From contig JAGYIQ010000007.1 in NCBI GenBank assembly GCA_018402565.1, positions 124,001-188,000 on the forward strand: DNA of 64,000 bases. Reading direction: 5' to 3'. Each line of letters begins with the position of its first letter. Positions within the stretch are counted from its first letter, which is position 1. A program made the position numbers and the translations under genes. Shown here one piece after another: positions 1 to 8,536 of the stretch. Source of the DNA: Pirellulaceae bacterium (GTDB taxonomy: Bacteria > Planctomycetota > Planctomycetia > Pirellulales > Pirellulaceae). The notes beneath the pieces are model-generated. The model made no database searches. It saw nothing but the letters and a program-made list of their open reading frames with translations, and had not been told where the DNA came from.

Positions 1-260
1 GGCAGCCGATCGAGGGTCCGATCCACCAGCCCAAACAGCCAACGCCCGAGCAAAGAAGTCACGATCAGCCCGATTAGGTAGAGAGCGAGCGCCAGAACCA
101 ATAACCCCAGGCCAAAGAAGTAAAACCCTTGATCCTTCAGCCAAACCCCTGCCACCTGCTGCTCAAAATAAACCACGGTCACCGCCAGCCCGCCCACCGG
201 TAGGATTGCCACGATCCCAGCGACAAAACACCGAGCCAAGTGGTTCTTCAGAGCTTGCAT
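1..260 (-). CDS. DUF502 family membrane protein (partial, N-terminal part)
   Basis: Reading the minus strand from an ATG at 260 gives an open frame that runs off the left edge of the window, so only the first 86 or so residues are visible. It begins MQALKNHLARCFVAGIVAI and has a first hydrophobic segment at about residues 11-30, a short amphipathic stretch, and a second hydrophobic segment at about 48-70 followed by a positively charged end. This arrangement, with LPVGG after the first helix, resembles the DUF502 family of two-helix inner-membrane proteins of unknown function. The next gene on the same strand (DUF11 lipoprotein) ends 44 bases upstream, so the two may be cotranscribed. The family call rests on pattern recognition alone. 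Confidence 0.6.
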   Translation of the reverse strand, partial: MQALKNHLARCFVAGIVAILPVGGLAVTVVYFEQQVAGVWLKDQGFYFFGLGLLVLALALYLIGLIVTSLLGRWLFGLVDRTLDRL

Positions 261-304
261 GACAGGGAAGTTCCGTGTTGGAGTTGGCTGACTGGCTGGG
301 GCGG

Positions 305-3130
305 TTAGGGGGTCACGGTGATGTCGAGCACTTGGGTGCTGGGGATGGCCGAGGCGGCACTGACGGCGGCGGCTTCGAGTCGCGGTGTGCCGGTCTGCTC
401 GGGGAGCAATCTCACGGTGAATCGCACGGTATCGCCGGCGCGAAGTTCCTGGATCGTGGTGAACTGGTGCTGCAGTCCATCGGCCGAGGACTGGACTCCC
501 AAGTTGCCGCCGACCACGCCTTGGAACGCCAGTCCCGGCGGGGTTTGCAGCAAGATGCGGACGTTCTGGTCGCTGCTCGTGCGTTGGTTGCTGACCGCGA
601 TTTCCACGTCCAGCGGTGTTTGTCGCCGGGCGATGGGACTGTTGGTGGTCAACTGGACCGCCAGCATACCCGGTGCCGTCGGCTGACCGCCGCTGGTCCC
701 GGGGATACCGATGCCGGGGGTCGTGCCGGGATTGGTCCCGAGGCCGGGGTTGGTAGGCGGTGTCACGACTGACGGTGCTCCCGTGGCGATGACGCGGATG
801 GCGACCTCCTTCAGGTCTTCCACTCCTTGGTCGGATTGGATCTGAAAGCGAGCGAAGCCGTTGCCGTCCAGGGCGATGCCTTGGTAGCCGAGGGTGACGT
901 CGCGTGAGGAGCCGGGCACGAGTGTCTCGAGCGGGATGACGATCAAGCCGTTTTCCTCGTAGGCCTGCAGCGAGGCGCCGATCGGTTCCAGCGAAGTGGA
1001 GTTCGCGGTGCGGAGCCGCAGTCCGGTCAGTGGCACGTTGCCGGTGTTGGTGACTCGAGCAATGACGCGATGTTCTTGGCCGATCAAGGCCGTGCCCTCG
1101 CTGGCCAATTGCAGGGCAATGCCGGGTTGGTTGACATTGTTGGAGGAGATGCAGCGACGGATCGTGGCGGTATGTCCTCCGTCGGCTTGCACGTCGACGC
1201 GGAAGCAATGGGTGCCGGCCTCACGCAGTCGCAGGACCAACTGCAGTGACTTGCTTTCGCCAAAGGCCAGTGGCGTCGCCATGGGACCAAAGGTCACGGG
1301 TCCGGATTTGTCCACGATTTCCAAGCCAGAACTTTCCAACACAACGCGAGCCGTCAGGTTTCGGAGCGGTTCTTCACATTGGTTGACAAAGGTCAAGTTG
1401 AAGGTCGACAGATCGCCGACCCGGCCTTGGCGATCGCCGTCGATCTTTACACCCAGGCAGGGGGCCACCACTTGGGTCTCGGCACAGGCGCGGGTCTGCA
1501 ATTGGTCCACGGAGCTGGCGACATCGAAGCACAAGCGGGCCAAGCCGACGGCGGTATCGGACTTGAGTTGCAGATCGATGACGTTGGGGTTGGAACCGGG
1601 GGTGACATCGCCCAAATTCCAGACCAGGCGGTTGCCATATTCGGTGGGTTTAGGGTTGCTGCTGACAAAGGTCAGGCCCTCAGGCAGTCCTTCCAGCGTG
1701 ACGGTGGTTTCTCGCGCGATTTGGTCGCCGGGATTGGTGATCTCCAAGCGGTAGCTGAACGGGGTCGCGATGGCGACGGTTCGCGGCCCGATGGCTCGGA
1801 TTGTCAGGGCGGGGGCCACCCAGCGGATGCTGGTCACTCCGCTTTCGATCACCTCGAACCCGGCCGCGTTGTTGGAAGGTCGAATGATATCGACACGGAC
1901 GAAGGTGGTCCCAGGTCCGATCTCCGTCGAGGGCTGTTGGATCTCGACACTGGCATTGCCGTTGGGTCCCGTGATGACCTCGGCGGTTTGGCTACCGGAG
2001 GGCATGAACTGAGCGGCGGCGCCGCCCGCGATTTGGTAGCGGACCTTCCAGTTGCCCACACCCAGTCCGTCTTGCGTTTGGCGGATGTTGGTGATCAGCG
2101 GGTACTTGGCACCGGCGGTGGCGGTGGCGGGTGTCGGCAGGGTCCAGAGGGCGTCGACCCACTGGATTTCCATGGACTTCAGCCGCTTGTCCCAGGCTTC
2201 TGCTTGGGGGGCCACCGCCGTGACGTAAGACGTGCCCGGGGAGGCCGAGGAGACGGAGAGCCAACTTTGGCCTTTCTCGACGTGGATATCGTCGACGTTG
2301 GTCGGCGTGCCTCGTTTGACTTGCTCGGCTTTCCGCGCGGTCGTCAGTGTCAGGTAACTGCCGGAGGACTTGGTCGCTTTGGCTGGCAGGAGGCTGCTGA
2401 TTCGGTTCGACGGCCGCCCTTGGTAATCGATGATCTGGCCGACACTGTCTTGCGACAAGTTGAACTCGATGGGTTGATTGGTGACGAAGTAACCGTCGGG
2501 CCCGCAGATACCGGCCAACACGAGGACCTCGCTGCCGACCGGGGCCACGATCTTCGAGGGGGTGAGCAGCAACTCGCCACGCTGGCCGCGGTGAAACAAC
2601 TTGTAAGGGTTGGTGGCCGGAACTCCGAGTTGCTTGGCTTGCTTTTTCAGATCGAGGCAGCTGCCGATTACGCCTTGGTATTGGCAAGGGGGGGACTTGG
2701 TGACCGGCGGCAACATGGGCGTCGTGACCATCGGTTGCATGGTCAACGGGGTCATGATCGTGGGTGGATTGGTTGGAGCCACGGTCGGAACCGGGTTGTA
2801 GACGGGCGGCTGCACGAACATGCCCGTGCCCACGGCTGGCCCGAGCGGCACGGGTGGGGCGCCGGGCATCATCGGAGCGACCGCGGTTGCGGCTGGCTGC
2901 GAGGCACGCGAGAAACAATTCAGCCCGCGGAAACAGCCGGGGCCGTCTGGATTGAGCTGCGTCCGGTTGGGAGGCGGCAAGAAGATCCGCTCGCCGTAGG
3001 GATCGATGCGGGGAATGCCCACGTTTTGGCAGCCGCTGCTCAGGAGCAGGACCATCGTGCACAGACTGGACCAGGCCAGGGCCACCAACGCTCGTGTTGA
3101 GAAATGCCTTCGCACAGGGTGACGCGTCAT
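305..3130 (-). CDS. Large DUF11-repeat lipoprotein
   Basis: A 941-residue predicted envelope lipoprotein. The chosen ATG at 3130 has GAGGAAG about 7 bases upstream and gives a proper signal: a basic start (MTRHPVRRHFSTR), a hydrophobic core, and the lipobox LLSSGC near residue 35. An in-frame start 54 bases further upstream would put an unlikely acidic stretch before the signal. After a proline-rich linker (about 70-150) come Ig-like segments. From about residue 450 to the end there are roughly four DUF11/CARDB-type beta-sandwich repeats, with the recurring pattern of ITNPGD or VTNTGN, then GLPEGL, then a VxW or LxPG strand. Such repeats are common in secreted planctomycete proteins, where they act as structural or adhesive modules. 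The exact role is unknown. It is divergently oriented from the BBP7 gene. Confidence 0.85.
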   Translation of the reverse strand: MTRHPVRRHFSTRALVALAWSSLCTMVLLLSSGCQNVGIPRIDPYGERIFLPPPNRTQLNPDGPGCFRGLNCFSRASQPAATAVAPMMPGAPPVPLGPAVGTGMFVQPPVYNPVPTVAPTNPPTIMTPLTMQPMVTTPMLPPVTKSPPCQYQGVIGSCLDLKKQAKQLGVPATNPYKLFHRGQRGELLLTPSKIVAPVGSEVLVLAGICGPDGYFVTNQPIEFNLSQDSVGQIIDYQGRPSNRISSLLPAKATKSSGSYLTLTTARKAEQVKRGTPTNVDDIHVEKGQSWLSVSSASPGTSYVTAVAPQAEAWDKRLKSMEIQWVDALWTLPTPATATAGAKYPLITNIRQTQDGLGVGNWKVRYQIAGGAAAQFMPSGSQTAEVITGPNGNASVEIQQPSTEIGPGTTFVRVDIIRPSNNAAGFEVIESGVTSIRWVAPALTIRAIGPRTVAIATPFSYRLEITNPGDQIARETTVTLEGLPEGLTFVSSNPKPTEYGNRLVWNLGDVTPGSNPNVIDLQLKSDTAVGLARLCFDVASSVDQLQTRACAETQVVAPCLGVKIDGDRQGRVGDLSTFNLTFVNQCEEPLRNLTARVVLESSGLEIVDKSGPVTFGPMATPLAFGESKSLQLVLRLREAGTHCFRVDVQADGGHTATIRRCISSNNVNQPGIALQLASEGTALIGQEHRVIARVTNTGNVPLTGLRLRTANSTSLEPIGASLQAYEENGLIVIPLETLVPGSSRDVTLGYQGIALDGNGFARFQIQSDQGVEDLKEVAIRVIATGAPSVVTPPTNPGLGTNPGTTPGIGIPGTSGGQPTAPGMLAVQLTTNSPIARRQTPLDVEIAVSNQRTSSDQNVRILLQTPPGLAFQGVVGGNLGVQSSADGLQHQFTTIQELRAGDTVRFTVRLLPEQTGTPRLEAAAVSAASAIPSTQVLDITVTP

Positions 3131-3593
3131 CCGTACTTCCTCATCCATCCATTGGGGGGGCGGCCGAACCGGCCGGTCAATCATGGGGTCATCCGGTACG
3201 GTGGCGGCGGAACCGTGCGACTAAGAACTCGGGGAACTCTAACCCGCGGCGAGAAATCGGCGGAGAAAACTTGCTGAAAACCGGCGAGAGTGTCGGCGGC
3301 TGGGCAACCTGCGTGAATGGTGAGGATTGCGCGGACTGGGGCTGACTGCCAGAAATGCTGCTCATGCGGGTCAAGCGGGGAAAATAGGTTGTAGCGAAGG
3401 TAGGAGTCGTTCCGAAATAACCGGCTGAGGGAGCGGACCGTCCTACCGCGCGGGAGGTGTTCGTTCGCGGGGAACCCGGGCACAGGCATCGTCCGCTGGT
3501 TGTATGGTTTTCTCGTCTTTTTTTATGCGTTTTAGCGATGCCGCCCGCTTGCGGGTTGCGCTGGCTTATCGGTTTAGGAAGAGGGACTTTGGT
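3131..3593. other. Intergenic region between two divergent envelope genes
   Basis: This 463-base gap separates the start of the DUF11 lipoprotein (leftward) from the BBP7 gene (rightward) and must hold both promoters. Reading frames cross it, but they are upstream extensions or shadows without codon bias or a ribosome-binding site. I see no clear promoter hexamers or terminator. The last bases before 3594 include AGGAAGAGGG, the likely ribosome-binding site of the BBP7 gene. Confidence 0.5.
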
Positions 3594-5510
3594 ATGAAAC
3601 GCGGTTCTTGGATACTTGCCTGGGCATGTGTACTGAGTGGTTCCAGTGTCGGTGCTCAACAATTCCGGCCCTCGACTCCTTGGCAAGGAGAGCCCACCCA
3701 GTTCGCTCAGCAGCCAGCCTTCGGGCCGCGTGGACCACAGGCTGCGCCGGGATACGGACAGGCTGCGCCGGGATACGGACATGCCCCGGCCGGTTTCCGC
3801 CAGGATCTGGAGTTGGGCGGTGGTTATCAGGACTGGTCGGTTGAGGGCACGGAAATGCCACCGCGGGGGCGAGTAACCAGCAGCAGTCCGACGGCGGCCG
3901 ATGCCTCGCGAGCCGTCGCGGACCAATTGCGGCAGCAGTACCATCAAACGGTGGGGCGTGACTCCAGTCGATCCTCGGCCTCGCCGATGATGCCGGGTTT
4001 TGATGGCAATCCTCCGTTGGACCGCCGCCCAACTTACCTGCCGGCCTCGACGTCTCGGCCGGCGCGTCGGGATGACGGTGTGGGCTTCGATACGGTCGTG
4101 GAACCGCGGCCGGCGATGCAGCCAGCACCAGCGGGGCAATACGGGTCCAATCAACCCACGTGGCAACAAGATGTTGCTCCCAGCTACGCACCGGGTCAAC
4201 CGATGAGCCCGGCTGGCCAGCCGATGCAGCCTCAGCCGATGGGGATGCAGCCTGGGATGCCTGCGGGGATGCAGCCTGGTGGTCACGCGGGCATGCCCAT
4301 GACGCCCGGTTATGGTTGTGATGACGATTGTGGTCCTTACGAAATGGGCATGGGCAGTGACATGATGTACGGCGACCCGCGTCTCGGTGGCCGTTGGCAG
4401 GGGCGGCCCGGTGGTCGACGCATGCAGCCCGGTCCTGTCGGGATGTACGGACAGGCGGACTGTGCGACGGGTGACTGTGCGACGGGTGACTGTGCGACGG
4501 GCTATGCCACGAGTCCCGGTTCGGGTCAGTCGCGTTTGGCGCGATACTTTGGCACTTGTGGCCGTGAGATGTTTACGGTGGTGGGCGCGCGTTGGTTGTA
4601 CATGCGGCAGGACGGCGCGGACTACAAGTCGCTGGGTTACGAGGCGGGCATGCCCAGCAACACGTTGTTGGTGGAGCATGCGAACATTGGGCCGCAGAGT
4701 GGTATCGAGGCTTTTATTGTGCGACAGGACCAGAATGGTCGTGGCTGGGAGGCGCGGTACTGGGGCTTGGAGTCTCGCACGGCCGCGGCGACTTTGGGCA
4801 ACATGCCGGTCACGCAGTTGACGGGACTCAACGCCATCAACATCGGTCCCTGGGGAACGGTGGGTGGCCTATACGACATGGCCGATTACCACCAGGTACA
4901 ACGTTCGAGCGAGTTTCATAGCTTCGAGTGGAACTTGATCAATCATGCTTCGACGTGTGGTGGTGGAAACATGTTGTATCGCGGATTGTTGGGCCTGCGA
5001 GTGATGCGGTTCCGCGACGCATTGAATTATTCGGCCTATTCATCGACTGGCTTTGGATTTGGCTTCGATCAGTTGACATACAGTTTGTTGACGCGTAACA
5101 CGTTTGTTGGCGTGCAAGCGGGCGGTGCGGGCGAGTACTGTTTGACGGACCGTTTGCGGTTGTCTTTGGGAGCCAATGCCGGTGTGGGCCAGGTCTTCAT
5201 CGATGCCGACCAGGAGATTCGCACGAGCACGGGTGTGGTGGCAACGCATCCCGCGGGCGGCAACTTTTCTTACATGAACACGGCGGATAATCTCGCGGTG
5301 TTCGGGGAACTGGATGCCCGAGTTTACTACCACCTCTCCTGCAATTGGCGGTTGAGTGCTGGATACCGCGTATTGGGTTTGACCGGCGTGGCATTGGCTC
5401 CGCAGCAAATCCCCTACGCCTTTACCGATGTCGCCGAGTTGAACTCGGTCAAGCGGGACGGCGGTTTGCTGCTGCACGGCCTGACGGTGGGTGCCGAGTT
5501 CAGCTTCTAG
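3594..5510 (+). CDS. BBP7 family outer-membrane beta-barrel protein
   Basis: A 638-residue secreted protein. The ATG at 3594 is preceded by AGGAAGAGGG and gives a clean signal peptide (MKRGSWILAWACVLSGSSVGA, cleavage likely after SVGA). Residues about 20-300 are low-complexity, rich in Gln, Pro, Gly and Met, with in-frame tandem repeats: a 7-residue unit QAAPGYG twice (3741-3785) and a 5-residue unit GDCAT three times (4457-4501). From about residue 320 the composition changes to alternating hydrophobic strands (FTVVGARWLYMRQD, WEARYWGLES, LLGLRVMRFRDALNY) that end in GLTVGAEFSF with a terminal Phe, typical of a beta-barrel. This matches the BBP7 family, abundant in Pirellulaceae. Its function is unknown. 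The stop codon TAG lies in the string CTAGTGCTTGG, which resembles the end of the small elements elsewhere in the window. Confidence 0.85.
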   Translation: MKRGSWILAWACVLSGSSVGAQQFRPSTPWQGEPTQFAQQPAFGPRGPQAAPGYGQAAPGYGHAPAGFRQDLELGGGYQDWSVEGTEMPPRGRVTSSSPTAADASRAVADQLRQQYHQTVGRDSSRSSASPMMPGFDGNPPLDRRPTYLPASTSRPARRDDGVGFDTVVEPRPAMQPAPAGQYGSNQPTWQQDVAPSYAPGQPMSPAGQPMQPQPMGMQPGMPAGMQPGGHAGMPMTPGYGCDDDCGPYEMGMGSDMMYGDPRLGGRWQGRPGGRRMQPGPVGMYGQADCATGDCATGDCATGYATSPGSGQSRLARYFGTCGREMFTVVGARWLYMRQDGADYKSLGYEAGMPSNTLLVEHANIGPQSGIEAFIVRQDQNGRGWEARYWGLESRTAAATLGNMPVTQLTGLNAINIGPWGTVGGLYDMADYHQVQRSSEFHSFEWNLINHASTCGGGNMLYRGLLGLRVMRFRDALNYSAYSSTGFGFGFDQLTYSLLTRNTFVGVQAGGAGEYCLTDRLRLSLGANAGVGQVFIDADQEIRTSTGVVATHPAGGNFSYMNTADNLAVFGELDARVYYHLSCNWRLSAGYRVLGLTGVALAPQQIPYAFTDVAELNSVKRDGGLLLHGLTVGAEFSF

Positions 5511-5532
5511 TGCTTGGTCGAGGGTTTGAGAC

Positions 5533-5560
5533 TTGAACCGGGGGCTCAACCTGCTACAGT
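5533..5560 (+). promoter_or_regulatory. Possible sigma70-type promoter upstream of response regulator
   Basis: A TTGAAC hexamer at 5533-5538 and a TACAGT hexamer at 5555-5560 are separated by 16 bases, about 60 bases before the response-regulator ATG. Spacing and sequence fit a housekeeping promoter, but in a GC-rich planctomycete the consensus is poorly known. This is a sequence match only. Confidence 0.3.
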
Positions 5561-5620
5561 TGACAATAGGGGAGGAATCTTTCCCCGTATCCCCTTGGCC
5601 TCAGGCAGATCCAGCGAATC

Positions 5621-6337
5621 ATGAACGATATCACGATTTTGGTTGTGGAGGACGATCCCGCCATTCGGCTGGGGGTGGTGGAGACGCTCAAGTCGGAAGG
5701 TTATCGGGTGATTGTAGCCGAGGACGGTTACAGCGGGTTGCGGATTGCCTTGGAGGAAACGTACGACCTGATGCTGTTGGATCTGATGCTGCCCGGGATC
5801 GACGGTTTGCAGATCTTGGAAGCCGTCCGCGGGGTCAAGCCGGAAGTGCCGGTCATTTTGGCGACGGCGCGGGGGGACGAGAGCGAACGGATTCGCGGCT
5901 TGCAGGCGGGCTCGGACGATTATGTGGTCAAGCCTTACAGCGTCAAAGAGCTGTTGGCGCGGATCCAGGCCGTGCTGCGTCGTTGCGTGGGGACCCCGGA
6001 CAACGAGCTGTTGACGATCAACGGTGGGGTGATCGATTTTTCGCGGCGAGAGATCACTTATCCGGATGGCAGTACGTCTTCGTTGTCGGAGCGCGAGAGT
6101 CAGCTACTGTATTATTTGAATCGTCATCGTCATCGCGCGGTGGCTCGGGGCGAATTGTTGGCCAAGGTCTGGGGGATTGATCCTACGGGTGTCAACACGC
6201 GAGCCATCGATATGTTGGTGGCTCGGTTGCGCGAGAAGCTGGGTGACAACTGCGAAAGCCCGCGTTTTTTGTTGACAGTGCGTGGGAAGGGCTACATGCT
6301 GAGTCGCTCCACGCCGGCTGAAGAGGCGGCTAGCTGA
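5621..6337 (+). CDS. OmpR/PhoB-family response regulator
   Basis: A 238-residue two-component response regulator, acting in the cytoplasm as a DNA-binding transcription factor. The receiver domain (about 1-120) shows the acidic pocket E10-D11-D12, the phospho-acceptor D54 in LLLDLMLPGIDG, T82 and the conserved K104 in VVKPYS. The C-terminal winged-helix effector (about 135-230) has the usual end of such domains, with ARLREKLGDN and a VRGKGYML hairpin. It sits 27 bases upstream of a histidine kinase, which is the obvious partner. The signal and regulon are not visible from sequence. Confidence 0.95.
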   Translation: MNDITILVVEDDPAIRLGVVETLKSEGYRVIVAEDGYSGLRIALEETYDLMLLDLMLPGIDGLQILEAVRGVKPEVPVILATARGDESERIRGLQAGSDDYVVKPYSVKELLARIQAVLRRCVGTPDNELLTINGGVIDFSRREITYPDGSTSSLSERESQLLYYLNRHRHRAVARGELLAKVWGIDPTGVNTRAIDMLVARLREKLGDNCESPRFLLTVRGKGYMLSRSTPAEEAAS

Positions 6338-6364
6338 ATTGGCTGACGGGGCCGGGTGCCACGC

Positions 6365-8128
6365 ATGAAACAATGGCAAGTTTGGACGACATTCGCCAGT
6401 TTGGTGGTCCTGGCGTTGATCGCCATGGGTCTCATCACGCGTAGTTCGATCGTGATGGAGAGTGCCCAGCGCGCGTCGCTCTTGAACGCCTTGCGGGCGC
6501 GGTTGGAGATCAGTCAGCAGCAGCAGGTATCGGCGGCTGCTCGGCGTGTCGACCAAATTCTGGTGGACGTCTTGGTGATGGAGTCGCTCCGTTCACCGCT
6601 GGACTATCAGAGCTTGCCGCCGGCGGCGGGTTGGTTCGAGCCGAATCCGGCCTTGGCCAACTGGCAGTACAACACGTATGCCCAGGCCTATTTTCAGTTG
6701 GATGGTTCCTCGCTGCTGCGTGGCTTGTGGCAGCCGAGTGTCGATCCAAGACGGTTGGCGGCGTTGCTGCAGACGCTTCGTTGGCAGGAAGATCTGCCCG
6801 GGCCGTTGAGTGGCCAGTCGATGGGGTGGCTATTGCGGGCGGAAGAAATGTATCGCGTCAACGCGTTAATTCAACGTCCGTCGCGCGAGAGCTCGATCCC
6901 GTTTCCGCTGCCCGATTCATCGGCTCAGGACAATCGTCGGCGGAGCGTGTTGGAGGCCTTGGCGACGGCGCCTCGGTGGATTCCCGAGAAGTATCCGGCG
7001 ACCGGCGATGCGGCTGCGGGACCGCGGACGGTAACCGCCGCGAGAATTGTGTACGGACCTGTTTATCCGATCTGGTTGCAGGATGAGTTATTTTTGGTCC
7101 GCAGAGTCACACTGGAAAGACCGAATTCGTTGCAGGATTTTCTGCAAGGCTGTTGGGTGGACTGGCGGCGTCTGTCCGGGCAGTTGCTGCGGGCCATCCG
7201 CGACAACTTGCCACCGGGTAGTTCGTTAGAGCCGGTGACAGAGCGGCCGTTGGCGGTCAGTGGAGGCTTTGCCAGTTGGGCGCCGGTGCGAGTCGTGACG
7301 TCTCAGGTCGAGCTGCCAAGTCGCGAGATGCCACTGCAGGGAGGGTGGCTCAACTTGTTGGTGGGTTGGGTCTTTATGTTGGTCGCGGGTTTGGCGGTCG
7401 GCATGTTGCTGCATACGGTGATGCGGGAGAGTCGTCGTCGCGAGACGTTTGTGTCAGCAGTAACGCACGAGTTGCGGACACCACTGACGGCTTTTCGTCT
7501 GTATACCGATTTATTGGCCAAGAATCCGGATCCGCAGAAGACGCGACTCTACGCCAAAACGCTGGAGTCGGAGGCGGAGCGATTGTCGCATCTGGTGGAG
7601 AACGTGCTCACCTACAGTCGCTTGGAGCGGCGTGGCATCACGTCGCATCATCGCGTGGTGGAGGTGGGGACTTTGCTGGATGCCCTGGTGCCGCGTTTGG
7701 ACGAACACTGCGCGCGGAATCAGATGATTATGGATTACGACACACCCTCGGCAAGGTTGCGGCAGCGAGAGATCTTGACCGATCCGTCGGCCGTGGAGCG
7801 TATCTTGTTCAATCTGGTGGATAACGCCTGCAAGTACGGCAAGACGCCGGACGAAGCGATGGTCCAGTTGGTCGTCGACAGTGATGCCAAGGACTTGGTC
7901 ATCACAGTGCGAGATTTCGGGCCGGGTATCTCAGCGTCTCAGCGGCGGCGACTGTTTCAAGCCTACAATCATGGACAGATCTCGACCGACTCTCCCAACA
8001 AGACGATTGGCTTGGGGCTCCATATCAGCCAACAGTTGGCGGTGGCCTTGGGCGGACAATTGATCTTCACGCCGGCTGAACCGGGAGCCCGCTTCCAATT
8101 GAGCCTGCCATTGTCCGCGTCTGGATAG
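6365..8128 (+). CDS. Membrane sensor histidine kinase
   Basis: A 587-residue histidine kinase, partner of the preceding response regulator. One membrane helix lies near the N-terminus (FASLVVLALIAMGLIT) and a second at about residues 325-347 (NLLVGWVFMLVAGLAVGMLL), bracketing a sensor region of about 300 residues outside the cytoplasm that matches no domain I recognise. Then follow the HisKA dimerisation domain with phospho-acceptor His at codon 7466-7468 (VTHELRTPL) and the HATPase domain with an N-box (LFNLVDNACKYG), DFGPG and GLGLHI. The start could also be a GTG at 6356, three codons earlier; the ATG is preferred by default. No HAMP domain is obvious. Confidence 0.93.
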   Translation: MKQWQVWTTFASLVVLALIAMGLITRSSIVMESAQRASLLNALRARLEISQQQQVSAAARRVDQILVDVLVMESLRSPLDYQSLPPAAGWFEPNPALANWQYNTYAQAYFQLDGSSLLRGLWQPSVDPRRLAALLQTLRWQEDLPGPLSGQSMGWLLRAEEMYRVNALIQRPSRESSIPFPLPDSSAQDNRRRSVLEALATAPRWIPEKYPATGDAAAGPRTVTAARIVYGPVYPIWLQDELFLVRRVTLERPNSLQDFLQGCWVDWRRLSGQLLRAIRDNLPPGSSLEPVTERPLAVSGGFASWAPVRVVTSQVELPSREMPLQGGWLNLLVGWVFMLVAGLAVGMLLHTVMRESRRRETFVSAVTHELRTPLTAFRLYTDLLAKNPDPQKTRLYAKTLESEAERLSHLVENVLTYSRLERRGITSHHRVVEVGTLLDALVPRLDEHCARNQMIMDYDTPSARLRQREILTDPSAVERILFNLVDNACKYGKTPDEAMVQLVVDSDAKDLVITVRDFGPGISASQRRRLFQAYNHGQISTDSPNKTIGLGLHISQQLAVALGGQLIFTPAEPGARFQLSLPLSASG

Positions 8129-8153
8129 CCAGCGATGTCGGGGCAGTGGTGTG

Positions 8154-8235
8154 CTAGGGCTTTGTCACAATTTGACTTTGGGATCGGTGTGACCCCTTTG
8201 CCACACACCAAGTTTTGGCTGTGACAAAGCACTAG
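8154..8235. repeat. Small palindromic element (MITE/REP-like), copy 1
   Basis: An 82-bp stretch bounded by 16-bp inverted ends with one mismatch (8154-8169, CTAGGGCTTTGTCACA; 8220-8235, TGTGACAAAGCACTAG). Its reverse complement aligns with the outer parts of the element at 28749-28958: the end CTAGTGCTTTGTCACAGCCAA, then an AAAGGGGTCA core, then ACCGATCCC, then the second end. It lies between the histidine kinase and mgtE and could form a hairpin in transcripts from either side. It carries no coding capacity. Confidence 0.7.
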
Positions 8236-8536
8236 GGATGCCTCAACAACGGATTCGGCGGGCAGCCGAATTGCGTTGGTCGGGTGGTCGTCCGTCAAGA
8301 CCGCAGTGGAAGTCGGTCGGTTGTTCCGGCCCTCCTGTCTTGGAGTTGACCGAGTGGCAATGCGGCTTTCGGGCGTATTTCCCGAGTATTTCTCGAGAAA
8401 TTGGCGGATTGGGTCGTGCGACGGCCTAGTGAAAAAACGGATCCGCTCTACAATGCGCTAAGACGTCCGCAGGCGAGATGGCGATGGAAAAGGGGGCAAT
8501 GCGAATTGATCGCCAGGAATCATTGGGAATGCAATC
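8236..8536. other. Leader region of mgtE
   Basis: This 301-base region upstream of mgtE holds no credible gene. A TACAAT hexamer at 8449-8454 could be a -10 element, though no good -35 lies 16-18 bases upstream. I looked for an Mg2+-sensing M-box leader because of the downstream gene but recognise no conserved M-box sequence. A short leader remains about 80 bases long after the putative -10. Confidence 0.35.

Noticed and set aside
1379..3100. A 573-codon open frame on the plus strand
   Set aside because: It lies opposite the DUF11 lipoprotein and reads as a Gly/Asp/Arg-rich shadow of its GC-rich codons; the minus-strand frame has a signal peptide, a ribosome-binding site and repeat domains.
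3189..4679. A 496-codon minus-strand frame across the BBP7 gene start
   Set aside because: Composition is extreme (Arg/His/Thr-rich with repeats mirroring the BBP7 repeats), and it overlaps a well-supported secreted protein gene.
8236..8536. M-box magnesium riboswitch before mgtE
   Set aside because: I could not find the conserved M-box sequence blocks; a covariance-model search would settle it.
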